The notes beneath the pieces are model-generated. The model saw only the letters and a list, made by a program, of their open reading frames with translations, was not told where the DNA came from and did not search any database. The position numbers and the translations under genes were made by a program. A stretch of 64,000 nt of DNA, from the NCBI GenBank assembly GCA_963820545.1, contig CAWGAJ010000001.1, positions 62,001-126,000 on the forward strand, written 5' to 3'. The DNA comes from CAWGAJ01 sp963820545 (GTDB taxonomy: Bacteria; Planctomycetota; Planctomycetia; Pirellulales; Thermoguttaceae). Positions 8,792 through 18,915 of this stretch are shown here, piece by piece; within the stretch, counting starts at the first letter, position 1; the number at the start of each line of letters is the position of its first letter.

Positions 8792-9271
8792 CTTATTAAC
8801 CTTTTCGATATAGTAATTCCTTCTCCTGCAACTCTAGGTTGCAGCGATACTTAGGGATAATATATTGTAAATATATCCCTTCAAGATAGTCTGCCAGACA
8901 ATGCCAGGGGCTGCAAATATCCAAAAGGCCCGCAAAGTTTAACATGGATTGCAACTCCAAGTTATGGCTATACTTAGAATAGCCGACTTTCTTTGAAGTT
9001 TTTTCTCCTCCGCGCCGCAGGCAAAAGCCGGATTTTTCTTTTAATCCAAGATGCGGCAAAGAGTTGCGACGCAAGTTTACGTAATCGTTATAATCGGCCC
9101 CTGATTAATTACGCGAAGTACTGTTGTTTTGTTCAGATATGCAGTGCGATGCAATATTGACTCATAATTGTGGAAAAAGACAATAAAAAAATTATATTCT
9201 CAGCGATGCTATTGTAGGTAGAAGGTATTTTATTGACTGTTTCGGGGAAGCGTTTATTAAGGATAGTCGTC
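8792..9271. repeat. Intergenic region with two diverged direct repeats
   Basis: A gene-free stretch between divergent genes. Two related elements about 120 bases apart, at 8828-8856 and 8948-8976, share GCAACTCnAnGTT...TACTTAG. The first contains the hairpin TGCAACTCTAGGTTGCA. The remainder (9080-9230) is AT-rich and probably holds the promoters of both flanking genes; no further feature was recognised. Confidence 0.5.
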
Positions 9272-10552
9272 ATGAAAAAATGGAAGAAAATTCTCCTTTG
9301 GACGGGAATCGTCGCGGGGATACTAATTGTAGTCGTTATTGTTCTCCCTGCCGGTTATTCCTGGATTATAGGAAAACAAATCGAGCGAAAGCTCGCCGCG
9401 CTGCGGGAAGCAGGAGAGCCGATATGCCTGGCCGATCTTGCCCCAAAGCCCATTTTGCCGGAACAGAATGCCGCAACCTATCTTCTGAGAGCCAAAAACG
9501 AGATGGATGCCGCGGTAAATGGAATTTATCAGCTCAAAGGTTTTTCGGAAAATCGCTACGAAGCGGAGGAGATGAAAATAGTCCAAGACATTTTGCAGGC
9601 TTATCCTCAAGTGTATGCGCTGTTGCAGCAGGCTGCCGCGTGTCCGGATTTTGGATTCAGCTTGGATTTTACGCTGACTCCGCAAGAATTGTTGCAGCAT
9701 AATATCGATAATATCCAGTTGCTGGTCTCTGTAAGGAGTTTCCTTGAGGCGCAAGCTTTGGAGTGGTTATTTCAAGGCAAAAACGACGAGGCGCTGCAAG
9801 CGGCCGTTCTGCTCCTGAAATTGGCTCGCCAAGTTGAGCGCGGGCCGCTGCTTTTTGTAAATTATTATATTAGCATTTCCATGGAAGCAGGGGCATTAGA
9901 TTGTGCCCATAAAATTCTGCGGGCGGGACCTGTGAGCGAGCAGGCCAGAGAGGCCCTGGATGCGGAGCTGTCGCTTCACGGCTCGATGGATAAGTTGCAA
10001 ATGGCGCTGAAAGCCGAACGCGCGTACAGTTTAGACTGTTTCCGACGCGAGCTGCCTCATGCTTGGATGTTGTCTAATCAATGGGAAATGTCCGTGCTGA
10101 ATCTATTTGAGGAATTTTTGAACTATTCCTTGTACCCATATTCGGACTGGGCAGGTAATAACGATGCCATCGAAGAGAAATCCAAGTTGGCGCTTGGGGC
10201 GAACGTGATGGCGGAACTATTGCGGCCCGCACTTTGCGCGGCGCTAATCTCGTCCTATCGCTCGCAGGCCCTGATTCGTTCGCTCCGCATAATTAACGCC
10301 CTGCAAAGGAAAGTGCCGCCGGAAAGCGACGTCGTGCCGAGCATGGAGGAATTGGGTTTGCCTAAAGAAGTGGGCATTGATCCTTTTAACGGCAAGGCGC
10401 TGATTATCAAAAAGCAGCCCGAAGGATGGCTGGTGTATTCGGTGGGCGAGAACCTCCGGGATGACGGCGGGAATTTTGCGGAAAACCTCGATTGCGGTTT
10501 CGGGCCGAAAATTTCCGCGGCAGAACCAAAGGCGAAAGGGCCTGCTCAATAG
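9272..10552 (+). CDS. Hypothetical membrane-anchored protein
   Basis: 426 residues starting at the ATG at 9272, with AAGGAT eight bases upstream; the TTG at 9233 would place charged sequence before the anchor. Residues 1-28 form a single N-terminal transmembrane segment (MKKWKKILLW, then GILIVVVIVLPAGY), with the rest likely outside. The body is all-helical and tetratricopeptide-like without clear repeats. The C-terminus has PFNGKALIIKKQPEGWLVYSVGENLRDDGG, a motif seen at the end of many uncharacterised planctomycete exported proteins, reminiscent of pseudopilin-like tails (DPFNG...YSVGxNxxDDGG). Function unknown. Confidence 0.68.
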   Translation: MKKWKKILLWTGIVAGILIVVVIVLPAGYSWIIGKQIERKLAALREAGEPICLADLAPKPILPEQNAATYLLRAKNEMDAAVNGIYQLKGFSENRYEAEEMKIVQDILQAYPQVYALLQQAAACPDFGFSLDFTLTPQELLQHNIDNIQLLVSVRSFLEAQALEWLFQGKNDEALQAAVLLLKLARQVERGPLLFVNYYISISMEAGALDCAHKILRAGPVSEQAREALDAELSLHGSMDKLQMALKAERAYSLDCFRRELPHAWMLSNQWEMSVLNLFEEFLNYSLYPYSDWAGNNDAIEEKSKLALGANVMAELLRPALCAALISSYRSQALIRSLRIINALQRKVPPESDVVPSMEELGLPKEVGIDPFNGKALIIKKQPEGWLVYSVGENLRDDGGNFAENLDCGFGPKISAAEPKAKGPAQ

Positions 10553-10588
10553 GTCCGCGCGCGAGGAGTGCTGAGTATAACGCAAAAT

Positions 10589-10612
10589 CTCTCGGCACAA
10601 GTGCCGAGGCTA
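10589..10612. repeat. Short hairpin CTCGGCACAAGTGCCGAG
   Basis: An 18-base hairpin followed by GCTAAACGGG, the wording of the 'cleared symbol plus GGCTAAAC' repeats also seen near 37790-37850 and 59045-59097. It lies downstream of the hypothetical membrane gene and upstream of the lipoate ligase-like gene. Confidence 0.5.
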
Positions 10613-10680
10613 AACGGGATTTATTCATTCTTTAGCCTTTACTCTTTTTTTCTTTCCGGCCCTTTGCCATAATATGCCGT

Positions 10681-11394
10681 ATGCGTATTTTGGATTTGAC
10701 CCTGTCAACGGCGGCCGAGAATCTGGCCCTTGATGAAGCGCTTTTGGAAGAGGCGGAAAACGCGGCACAACCGCAGGAAACGCTGCGCTTTTGGGAGCCG
10801 CGGCAAAACATGGTGGTCGTGGGCCGCTCGTCGCGCGTGGAGACGGAAGTGCACTGCGAGGTTTGCCGGGAAGTGGGGATTCCTATCTTGCGTCGCATTA
10901 GCGGCGGGGCGGCGATTATTACCGGGCCGGGCTGCTTGATGTATTCGCTGGTGCTCGGGTATCAAAACCAGCCGGGACTGAGGGCAATCAGTCAGGCGCA
11001 CACGTTTGTGCTCGAGACCTTGGCAAAGGCTTTGCTGCCGCTAGTGTCGGGAGTGCATTATCAAGGAACCAGCGATATGGCCGTGGGTGATCGGAAATTT
11101 TCGGGCAACAGCATGCGCTGCCGGCGCGGGCATTTTTTATATCACGGCACGATTTTATACGACTTTGCGCTGGAACTGATCTCTCGATGTTTAAAAACTC
11201 CGCCGCGCATGCCTGATTATCGCGAGGGCCGCGATCACCATCGTTTCGTGGCGAATTTGCCGGCTGGGGCCGAAGCGATTCGCCGCGCACTGGCAACAGC
11301 CTGGAACGCCATCGAGCCGTGCGACGACTGGCCTCGGGAACTTACGGCCCGACTGGCCCGGGAAAAATACGGCAATGCCGAATGGAATGAATGA
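10681..11394 (+). CDS. Lipoate-protein ligase A family protein
   Basis: 237 residues with the biotin/lipoate A/B ligase fold. The N-terminal NLALDEALLE, the nucleotide-binding-like GRSSRVETEV, the central RRISGGAAIITGPG (normal form RRxSGGGAVxH) and GDRKFSGNSMRCR, with the presumed catalytic Lys, all appear in family order. The usual His of the SGGGAVxHD segment is not present here, a variant worth noting. LplA activates lipoate with ATP and attaches it to E2 and GcvH proteins. The protein is shorter than E. coli LplA and lacks its C-terminal accessory domain, as in many standalone forms. Monocistronic; followed by a palindromic repeat. Confidence 0.83.
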   Translation: MRILDLTLSTAAENLALDEALLEEAENAAQPQETLRFWEPRQNMVVVGRSSRVETEVHCEVCREVGIPILRRISGGAAIITGPGCLMYSLVLGYQNQPGLRAISQAHTFVLETLAKALLPLVSGVHYQGTSDMAVGDRKFSGNSMRCRRGHFLYHGTILYDFALELISRCLKTPPRMPDYREGRDHHRFVANLPAGAEAIRRALATAWNAIEPCDDWPRELTARLAREKYGNAEWNE

Positions 11395-11398
11395 ATTT

Positions 11399-11425
11399 TT
11401 GTTCCCAGGCGAAGCCTGGGAACAA
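11399..11425. repeat. Palindromic repeat TTGTTCCCAGGC / GCCTGGGAACAA
   Basis: A second copy of the hairpin found at 2500-2528, with loop GAA instead of AGA. It lies between the convergent ends of the ligase and GH95 genes. No T run follows, so it is a repeat rather than a classic terminator. Confidence 0.65.
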
Positions 11426-11445
11426 GGTTTGGGTGAATAGCCTGA

Positions 11446-13907
11446 CTACTGGAAAGACAACTCGCAGATGTCTCCGGCTTTGAGGTCGATACTCACGGTG
11501 TCATCGGTTTGGGGATTGAGTTTTACGACTTGTGCGCCGATTCGGGCCTGGGCGAATTTATGATTCTTTGGGGGCCGGATGATATGCTGTCCGTCCACGA
11601 GGGCTTTGATGGTTGCGGAGGTTGCCCGTTGGTCTTTCCATTGGATATCGACTTCCACGCCGCCGCGGCGCGCAATCCCCGCACATGGCCCGAGGGCCAG
11701 GCCTGGGTTGGCCAGGCGGGCAGAAGGGCGATCTCGCTAGCGTGACTTTGCAGCAGCATCTCGGCAATTGCCGCCGTGCCGCCGAAGTTGCCGTCGATCT
11801 GAAAGGGCGGATGGGTGTCGAACAGATTGGACAATGTCGATTTGCTCAGCAGGGCGAGCAGATTTTCGTGGGCCTTTTCGCCGTTTTCCAGACGGGCAAA
11901 GAAGTTGATGATCCACGCCCGGCTCCAGCCGGTATGTCCGCCGCCGTGTGCCAGGCGGTAGTCGAGCGATTTGCGGGCCGCGGCGGCCCACTCGGGCGTG
12001 CCGTGGACGGTAATCTGGCTTCCCGGATGCAAGGCAAACAAGTGCGAGATGTGTCTGTGGCCCGGATCGGCCTCGGGAAATTCTTGGGCCCATTCCATCA
12101 ATCGGCCGTCGGGGGCGATCTGCGGTCCAAGCAGCTTTTCGCGGGCTTGGGCCGCCTGCTTTACCAGGTCATCGTCAACGCCCAAGATTTTCGAGGCCGC
12201 TAAAAAGTTGGTAAACAAGTCCCAGATGATCTGCTGGTCCATGGACGGTCCCATGGTGAGGCTTGCCTTTTTGCCGTCGGGCGCGATAAAGGCGTTTTCC
12301 GGCGAGGTGCTCGGCCCGGAGACCAATTTGCCAGTTTTGGGATCCTCGACGAGCCAGTCCAGATAGAATTCGACGGATTCTTTCATTACCGGATAGGCGC
12401 GTTTGAGAAATTCGCGATCGCCGGTAAAGGTGTAATGATCCCAGAGGTGGTGGACCAGCCATGCGCCGGCCGTGGGGAACAAGCCCCACGAGGGACGTTC
12501 GCCCGGCGAGGTGAAGCCCCAGACATTCGTGATTGCGTGCACCATCCAGCCTCGGGCGTTGTAATGGACTTTGGCGGTTTTGGCGCCGGGGGCGTGCAGG
12601 GAATCGATCAGCTCAAACAAAGGCGGGAAACATTCGGCGAGATTGGTCGCATCCACGGGCCAGTAGTTCATCTGCAAGTTGATGTTGACGTGATAATCGG
12701 CGTTCCAGGGCGTTTGGATGGTATCGGCCCAAAGGCCCTGTAAGTTGGCGGGCAGACTGCCAGGCCGGGAACTGCAAATCAGAAGGTATCGGCCATATTG
12801 GAAATATAGCGCCGGCAACTGTGGATCGATCGCTCCCTCTTGCAACGCCTTAAGGCGTTCATCGATGGGGCGATCGGCGGCAACGGTTTTGCCTAAATCC
12901 AACGCCACGCGGCGGAAAAGTTTCTGGTAATCGGCCAAATGTGATTTTAGCAGCTCGTCGTACGATTTCGCCGCCGCGGCGGAGAGTTGAACGGCGGTTT
13001 TTTCATCCGGCGGATCGCCGCGATAGTCCGGCGCTTGCAGTTTGTAATCGGTGGCCGCCGCGAGCAGCAGCGTGACGGCGTTGGCGCCCTCGACGCGCAA
13101 ACTGTTATCGCCGGCACTGAGCTTTCCGCCGTCGCATATTGCGCGCATACGAACAAAGTATTTCATTCCCGAGTCTCCGTCTTTGCCGTCGCTAAGTTGG
13201 CCGTACATTATCAGGCCGTCGGCGCCATCGGGACGGGTTTCAAAACGTTCGGGCCGGGAAAGGGCGGCCGAAAAGCTGATTTTTCCGGGCTGGTTGCAGC
13301 CAATCCTTACGACTAACACTTGATCGACCGCGCTGGAAAAAACTTCGCGGGTGAAAACGGCGTCGCCCTGTCGATAACGCACTTTAGCCACGGCGGTATC
13401 GAGGTCCAGTTGGCGGCGATAGTCGCCGAAGTCCCGGGGGCCGTCGAATTTTAGCGTCAGATCGCCCAGTGTTTGGTATGAGCCGTAAGGGGTCTTTGCC
13501 GCTTTCCCCGATCCCGTGCCCACGGGTTTGCAAACCAACTTTTTGTTGGCCAAGTTGTTTGCCTCGGCATATTTTCCCGCGAAAAGTAATTCCCGGATTT
13601 TGGGCAGGGCCTCCAAGGCCTGGGGATTGTCGCTGTCGTAAGGGCTGCCAGACCAGAGGCTGATCTCGTTGAGTTGCAATCGTTCTTCTCCTACGCCGCC
13701 GAAAACCATACAGCCCAAACGCCCGTTGCCGATGGGCAAGGCTTCGAGCCATTGTTTGGCCGGTTGGGCGTACCAAAGCGTCAAATCGTCGGCGGCGTCG
13801 TTAGCCCTGGCAAGTTGGCCAAAGAGAACCAATACATCGAACGACAGACAAATGAACAATAAACCAAGGCGGGAGCGCTTTCTTTTCAGGAATAACCATG
13901 AGGCCAT
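11446..13907 (-). CDS. Glycoside hydrolase family 95 (alpha-L-fucosidase type), frameshifted near the C-terminus
   Basis: About 820 residues from the ATG at 13907, with GGAG at the right distance. Residues 1-35 form a signal peptide. The N-terminal beta-domain starts at LWYAQPAKQWLEALPIGNGRLGCMV, a GH95 hallmark. The (alpha/alpha)6 barrel carries NADYHVNINLQMNYW (the Asn pair that activates water), GRLMEWAQEF (general acid Glu) and FQIDGNFGGTAA (Asp). These are the GH95 catalytic elements known from Bifidobacterium AfcA, an inverting 1,2-alpha-L-fucosidase. One base is shifted in a GCCGCGGCGGCG string near 11655-11670, and the last beta-domain (EVDIQWKD, then GDICELSF) continues in the second frame. 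It probably acts on fucosylated glycans outside the cell. GH95 also contains L-galactosidases. Confidence 0.87.
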
Positions 13908-13945
13908 GTAAATTTCTCCTTGACAGGTAAATACATGCCGCGGGT

Positions 13946-15304
13946 TTATGCTTTTGCTTTTTGTTCGAAGAGGCTCCAGAGGAAGCCCAGGATCAGAATG
14001 CCTACTGACCAGAGGGCTTCGTAGGTGCGTTTTTCAATGGCATAGGAAAGGCTGGCGTAGAGCATAAACACGCTGGAAAGGCAAAACAATAGCGGGGTAA
14101 GTGGATACCAGGGCGTGCGAAACGGCCGGGGCTTTTCAGGCACTCGCCAGCGGAGCACATACAGAGCGAATCCAACCAGGAGGAAGAAAAACCAGAAGAC
14201 CGGCGTGGTGAATTTGACCATGCTCTCGAAACCATTGGCCGAGAGGCCGAAGCCCACGGCCAAAGCCAATGTCACTGCCGACTGTGCGGCAAGCGAGCAA
14301 ACGGGCGTGCCCCAGCGCGGACTCCAGGTTCCCAGCCAGCCAAAGCCCGGATGTTCACGGCCAAAGGCATAAGCGATACGCGCGCTGGTAAAGATCATGC
14401 CGTTAACGGCTCCCAGGGTCGAGATGCAAATCAAGAGGCTGATCATTCGGCCGCCTAGAGGGCCAAGTGCTTTTTCAAGCAGGTCGGCGGCGACGCCCTG
14501 AGAAGTTTGCACCGCCTGGAATCCTAACGCATGTACGAATGCCAGACTCACGAGGATATAAATTATCGTTACCGCAAAGGTGCCTAACAACAGTGCCCGG
14601 AGGATGTTTTTTTCCGGAGAGCGGACCTCGGCCCCGACGTAAGCCATCTCGTGCCAACCGCCGTAGATGAACAAAACCAGGATCATGGCCAGGCGGAGGT
14701 CTGGTTCGGCGGCAGAAACCGGATAAGCGATATTTTGCGGGGCGGCAAGCAAAAAACCCACCAGACACACGGCGGCAAGCCCCAGCACCTTTACGCTGGT
14801 CAGCAGGTTTTGCGTCCATTTTCCTTCACGCACGCCGAGGATATTGATCGCCGTCAGGACCACAATTGAGCCGACGGCGTAAATCATCAGGGAATATGGG
14901 CCATAGTCCAACGGCCAAAGCCTTTGGGCATATCGGGCAAAAACGTAGGCCACAGCGCCGATGGAGCCCGGGCGGACGATCCAGAGCTGCGACCAGGCAA
15001 AGACAAAGCCCATTTGTCGGCCAAAGGCCTGGGTAAGATAGATGTAATCGCCCCCCTCTTCCGGATATATGGTGGCCAGTTCGGCATAACAAAGGGTGCC
15101 AATCAGGCTTAAAATGCCGCCAAAAACCCACACGCCGAAAAACCATCCCGGCTGGGCGGCACATTGGGCAATGGCCGGTGTGGATTCATAGATGCCTGCC
15201 CCGATAATGATCCCCACAATAATGCAGGTCGAGTCGAACAGGGTGAGTTCCCGTCGGGGAGCCGCCGGCTGGGGTAAATGATCAGTTGGGCTGGCTTGTG
15301 ACAT
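13946..15304 (-). CDS. APC family amino acid permease
   Basis: 452 residues from the ATG at 15304; the TTG at 15358 would add an unlikely leader. Twelve or so hydrophobic segments are visible, beginning with TIVVG-like TCIIVGIIIGAGIYEST, the glycine-rich first helix that contacts the amino group of the substrate in APC transporters. Other family landmarks are YPEEGGDYIYLTQAFG in helix 3 and RIAYAFGREHPGFGWLG in the loop after helix 8. These match the LAT/YfnA-like branch of the APC superfamily, which moves amino acids by exchange or proton symport; the specificity is not readable. It follows the GH95 gene's promoter side without shared operon evidence. Confidence 0.86.
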   Translation of the reverse strand: MSQASPTDHLPQPAAPRRELTLFDSTCIIVGIIIGAGIYESTPAIAQCAAQPGWFFGVWVFGGILSLIGTLCYAELATIYPEEGGDYIYLTQAFGRQMGFVFAWSQLWIVRPGSIGAVAYVFARYAQRLWPLDYGPYSLMIYAVGSIVVLTAINILGVREGKWTQNLLTSVKVLGLAAVCLVGFLLAAPQNIAYPVSAAEPDLRLAMILVLFIYGGWHEMAYVGAEVRSPEKNILRALLLGTFAVTIIYILVSLAFVHALGFQAVQTSQGVAADLLEKALGPLGGRMISLLICISTLGAVNGMIFTSARIAYAFGREHPGFGWLGTWSPRWGTPVCSLAAQSAVTLALAVGFGLSANGFESMVKFTTPVFWFFFLLVGFALYVLRWRVPEKPRPFRTPWYPLTPLLFCLSSVFMLYASLSYAIEKRTYEALWSVGILILGFLWSLFEQKAKA

Positions 15305-15469
15305 GTGTTTAAAAATACAAGGGAGATACAATTTAGAGAAGGCCTTATATGGTCCCAATAAAATGGGACAAAATAATTATTCCTCCCTAAGACAACCCGG
15401 CAGCATGATTCGCGCCGGAAAGTTAAATTGGTATTTTGGATGGATTCAAAATATACGGAATAACCAGTC

Positions 15470-16601
15470 ATGCCGCGCAAAGTAACCATTCCGCCCGACG
15501 AACCAGCGACGGCCGCAGGCGGCAAGCCCGGCGGATGGTGGCACGAGTCGGATGATGCCGCGCGCATAGTTTGCGATCTTTGTCCGCGGGGCTGCGTGTT
15601 GCGGCCGGGCGATCGGGGATTTTGTTTCGTGCGCGAGAACCAAGACGGGCAGATTGTTTCCACCACCTACGGGCGCAGCACCGGATTTTGTGTGGATCCC
15701 ATCGAGAAAAAGCCGCTCAATCAGTTTTATCCGGGCACGGCGGTTTTGTCGTTTGGCACGGCGGGATGCAATCTGGGCTGCACCTTTTGCCAGAATTGGA
15801 CCATGTCGCGATCGCGCAACGTGGAAGCCGCCTGCGAGAGCGCCGATCCGGAAACCATTGCCGCTGCCGCGGTGCAACTTGGCTGTCGCAGCGTGGCCTT
15901 TACCTACAATGATCCGATCATCTGGGCCGAGTATGCCATCGACACTGCCAAGGCCTGCCGGCGCCGGCGTAAAGACCGTTGCCGTCACGTCGGGCTACAT
16001 CACGGAGGTTGCCCGCTCGTCATTCTTCGAAAACATGGACGCGGCGAATGTCGATCTGAAAGGATTTAGCGAGGATTTTTACCGCCATTACTGCGCGGGG
16101 CGATTGCAGCCGGTGTTGGATACGCTGCGCTGGCTTGCCCGGGAAAGTAACGTGTGGCTGGAAATCACCAACCTTATGATCCCTCAAGCCAACGACTCGC
16201 CCGGCGAAATTAAACGCATGTGTCAATGGATTATCGAGGAGTTGGGCCCTGACGTGCCGCTGCACTTTTCGGCATTTCATCCCGATTTCAAACTGACCGA
16301 TCGCGTTTCCACGCCGCTGGCCACACTGCTTACGGCCTACGATATTGCCCGTCAAGCGGGATTGCGTTACGTTTATACAGGCAACGTCGTCGACCGCGAA
16401 CACCAACACACATATTGTCCGAATTGCGGCCGTGTGGTTATTCAGCGAAGCGGTTATGATATAAGCGATTTTTCCATCCGTGCCGGCCGCTGCATGTTTT
16501 GCCAAGCGCCGATTGCCGGGCACTTTGATGATCTGCCCGGCCCCTGGGGCTCGCGCCGCCTGCCGGTTCGGATCGCCGATTTCGCGAAAAGGAATATTTA
16601 A
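15470..16601 (+). CDS. amrS: AmmeMemoRadiSam system radical SAM enzyme (frameshifted)
   Basis: About 377 residues when the two frames are joined. The first frame carries CDLCPRGC and the radical SAM cluster motif CNLGCTFCQNW (CxxxCxxC), plus AFTYNDPIIWAEY. After a one-base shift in the CCGGCGCCGGCG string near 15955-15975 the second frame goes on with AVTSGYI, NVDLKGFSEDFY, ITNLMIPQAND and FSAFHPDFKL. It ends in a zinc-ribbon-like TYCPNCG...CMFC. These are the marks of the AmrS/pyruvate-formate-lyase-activator-like radical SAM protein of the AmmeMemoRadiSam system. It sits 94 bases before the gene for the A and B components. The system's reaction remains unsettled. Confidence 0.87.
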
Positions 16602-16613
16602 TAATGGAAACCT

Positions 16614-16669
16614 GTTTGTAGGACGGTTTTTAAAATTTGTTTGCAGGACGGTTTTCAAAACCGTCCTAC
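16614..16669. repeat. Palindromic repeat GTAGGACGGTTTT / AAAACCGTCCTAC
   Basis: One partial copy (TTTGTAGGACGGTTTTTAAA) is followed directly by a full hairpin, CAGGACGGTTTTCAAAACCGTCCTAC. It lies between amrS and the amrA-amrB gene. It could attenuate read-through, but its make-up is that of a dispersed repeat. Confidence 0.6.
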
Positions 16670-16695
16670 TATGTTACTTGAAGGGAGTATTTAAG

Positions 16696-18164
16696 ATGGC
16701 AGCCTCTCCAGAAAATCAGCCTGCAAAAAGTTCCCGCCCGGAACTAAAGCCGATGCTCAGCGCGGAAGAGGAACAGCGCTTGTTTCAGGCCACGGGGCGG
16801 CGCGTGGCGGCGGTGGTGCAGATGTTGCGTCCGGAGCGGTTCGAGTCGAGCATCAGCGATGTGGCCGATTTGCCGGTCTACGGCGCATTTGTGAGCCTGA
16901 AGCGCGAGGGCCGATTGCGTTCCTGCTGCGGTTATCTGACTCCCGGGTCCACGCTGGCCGAGGCCGTCAGCCACGCGGCCGATCGGGCCGCCAAGGACGA
17001 TCCCCGTTTTCCGCCCATCGTCGCCGAGGAGTTGGATTATTTGGACATGGAAGTTTGGCTGTTGTGGGGAGAGGAAGAAGTGACTGCGCGGGAGAAGATC
17101 GGGTGCGCGAGGTGACGATCGGCAAACATGGTTTACAAATCTCGCGGGGCATGAATCGGGGGTTGTTATTGCCGGGCGTGGCGGTGGAACACAATTTTGA
17201 CGCCCGAACTTTTTTGCAACAGACTTGTCTGAAGGCCGGATTGGCGCCGGACGCCTGGCTGAGCGACGAGACAACACTGCTGCGTTTCGAGGGTTATGCG
17301 ATCCACGGCCGATTGTCCGCCTGCAAAGCGCCGGCGCCGGTCAAGGAGGAAAAAATTATTGATCGCCCGCCGGGCGTGGCCGGCACTTTTTATCCCGCCA
17401 AGCCCGCTGAAGTGAAAACGATGGTCGATCAGATGCTGGCCGAATCGTGTTCTCCGGAACCTTGGGCCGGGGCACTGGTTCCGCACGCGGGCTGGGTTTA
17501 TTCAGGCCGCCTGGCCGCCCAGGTGTGGCAGCGTCTGAAGATTCCCCAACAGGTGGTGATTTTCTGCCCCAAGCATCGTGGCAGCGGGGCCCAATGGGCG
17601 GTGGCGCCGCATCGACGCTGGCTTTTCCCCGGCGGTCAACTGGATTCCGATCCTGAGCTGGCCGGGCGCTATGCGGGTATTGACCATCTGGAGTTGGACG
17701 CCGCGGCGCATCAGAGCGAACATGCCATTGAGGTGCATTTGCCGATTTTGGCCCGCTTGGCGCCGCAGGTTCGTGTGGTAGGCATAACCATCGGCGGACC
17801 GGACAGTCTCTCGGCCTTGCAACGGTTTGCCGCGCAAATGGCCGGCGTATTGCGCGGCTTGGACGAAATGCCGCTTTTGGTCGTCTCCAGCGATATGAAC
17901 CACTTTGCCCACGACGCCGAAAATCGCCTTCTCGATCGCATCGCCTTGGACGCCATCGAGACGCTCGATCCCGCCCATGTGTTCCAAACCGTGCGCCTGC
18001 ATCGGATCAGCATGTGCGGCTTGTATCCCTGCGTGATTGTGATGGAAACGCTGCGCCAACTGGGATTACTCAGCCGCGGCGAATTGGTGGGCTACGCCAC
18101 CAGCGCCGATGCCAACGGCGGGGCGGATCGCGTGGTGGGCTACGCGGGAATGCTCTTTGGATAG
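16696..18164 (+). CDS. AmmeMemoRadiSam proteins A and B fused (AMMECR1 + MEMO1), frameshifted
   Basis: About 489 residues. The start is the ATG at 16696 with AGGGAG upstream. Residues about 25-215 form an AMMECR1 domain (YGAFVSLKREGRLRSCCGYL with the conserved CxG turn, then GKHGLQISRGMNRGLLLPGVA). After a short linker (APAPVKEEKII), residues about 225-489 form a MEMO1-like domain (AGTFYPAKPAEV, ALVPHAGWVYSG, VIFCPKHRGSGAQWAV, VVSSDMNHF). MEMO1 relates to nonheme-iron dioxygenases. A one-base shift at GTGACTGCGCGGGAG near 17085-17100 lies inside the AMMECR1 half, well before the linker, so the A-B fusion itself is in one frame. In many genomes A and B are separate genes. The operon partner is the radical SAM gene just upstream. 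Confidence 0.85.
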
Positions 18165-18190
18165 GCGGCCGCTATCAAGCTATCAGAGAT

Positions 18191-18499
18191 TTATATCTCA
18201 ATCCCCAGCTTTGCCGCCCGGACGATCAAGCCCTGTCGGAAGTATTGGAAGCGATGCCGATAAGGCTTTTTGCGCGCCCATTGAAAGGTGCTATCGACCA
18301 GATCGGCCGGTAATAATCCTTTGCTGACTTTAGTTAGAACGTAATCGATAAAGCCGTTCTCTTCGATGGTGGTGGTTCGCAAGGCGGCTTTCATGGTGTC
18401 GGCGTCTAAACGGGACTTTTCCGCCCTGAGCGCTGTGGAGATGCTCGCCAAGACCAGCAGCGCCAGCAACACTATAATTATCATGTGGATTTTGCGCAT
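18191..18499 (-). CDS. Small exported protein of unknown function
   Basis: 102 residues starting at the ATG at 18499, with GGGAG eight bases upstream. Residues 1-24 form a signal peptide or anchor (MIIIVLLALLVLASISTALRA). The mature part is basic and helical (FIDYVLTKVSKGLLPADLVDSTFQWARKK split over two helices). No known domain was recognised. The reading frame, ribosome site and signal peptide support a real gene. It faces the end of the AmrA-B gene. Confidence 0.62.
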   Translation of the reverse strand: MRKIHMIIIVLLALLVLASISTALRAEKSRLDADTMKAALRTTTIEENGFIDYVLTKVSKGLLPADLVDSTFQWARKKPYRHRFQYFRQGLIVRAAKLGIEI

Positions 18500-18915
18500 A
18501 GTTCAACTCCCAGGCGTTTTGAAATCGTGATATTTTGTTTGGGGGATGCTTGTAGCGGAAATAATCCGCGGATGCAAGGGCGATTTTTCAGAGGTCGGAG
18601 GCCAGAGATCGGAGGTCAGGGGTCAGGGTTAAGGATTGGAGATAGAGCGAGTAATTGGCGATTAATCATAGGATTGTAACGATTTTCCCGATGCCTCAGC
18701 TCCCGATTACCTTTACCTTGACTCCTGATCCCAACCTTTAGTCCCTCTAATAAGTGGTTTGCTTGCACCTCCCGATTTTCCAAGCGAAAATGTTAATAGC
18801 ATCGCTCAAGGGAGCTTCGTTGCATTTATTGCTATCGGATTGACGTCCCTTAACATTGCAGCCTTGCGACCGCACCGCGACACCCGATCCTTAAACCATT
18901 CTCTGGAGATGAGCC
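18500..18915. repeat. Intergenic spacer with GGTCAGAGGTC-type word repeat
   Basis: Gene-free. Positions 18588-18635 carry degenerate tandem words of the form (A/G)GAGGTC(A/G)G, the same family as at 25757-25795 (inside an Hsp70 gene), 27962-28110 and 62283-62330. The last 120 bases before the adaptor gene are likely its promoter and leader, but no clear -35/-10 pair could be picked. Confidence 0.5.
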
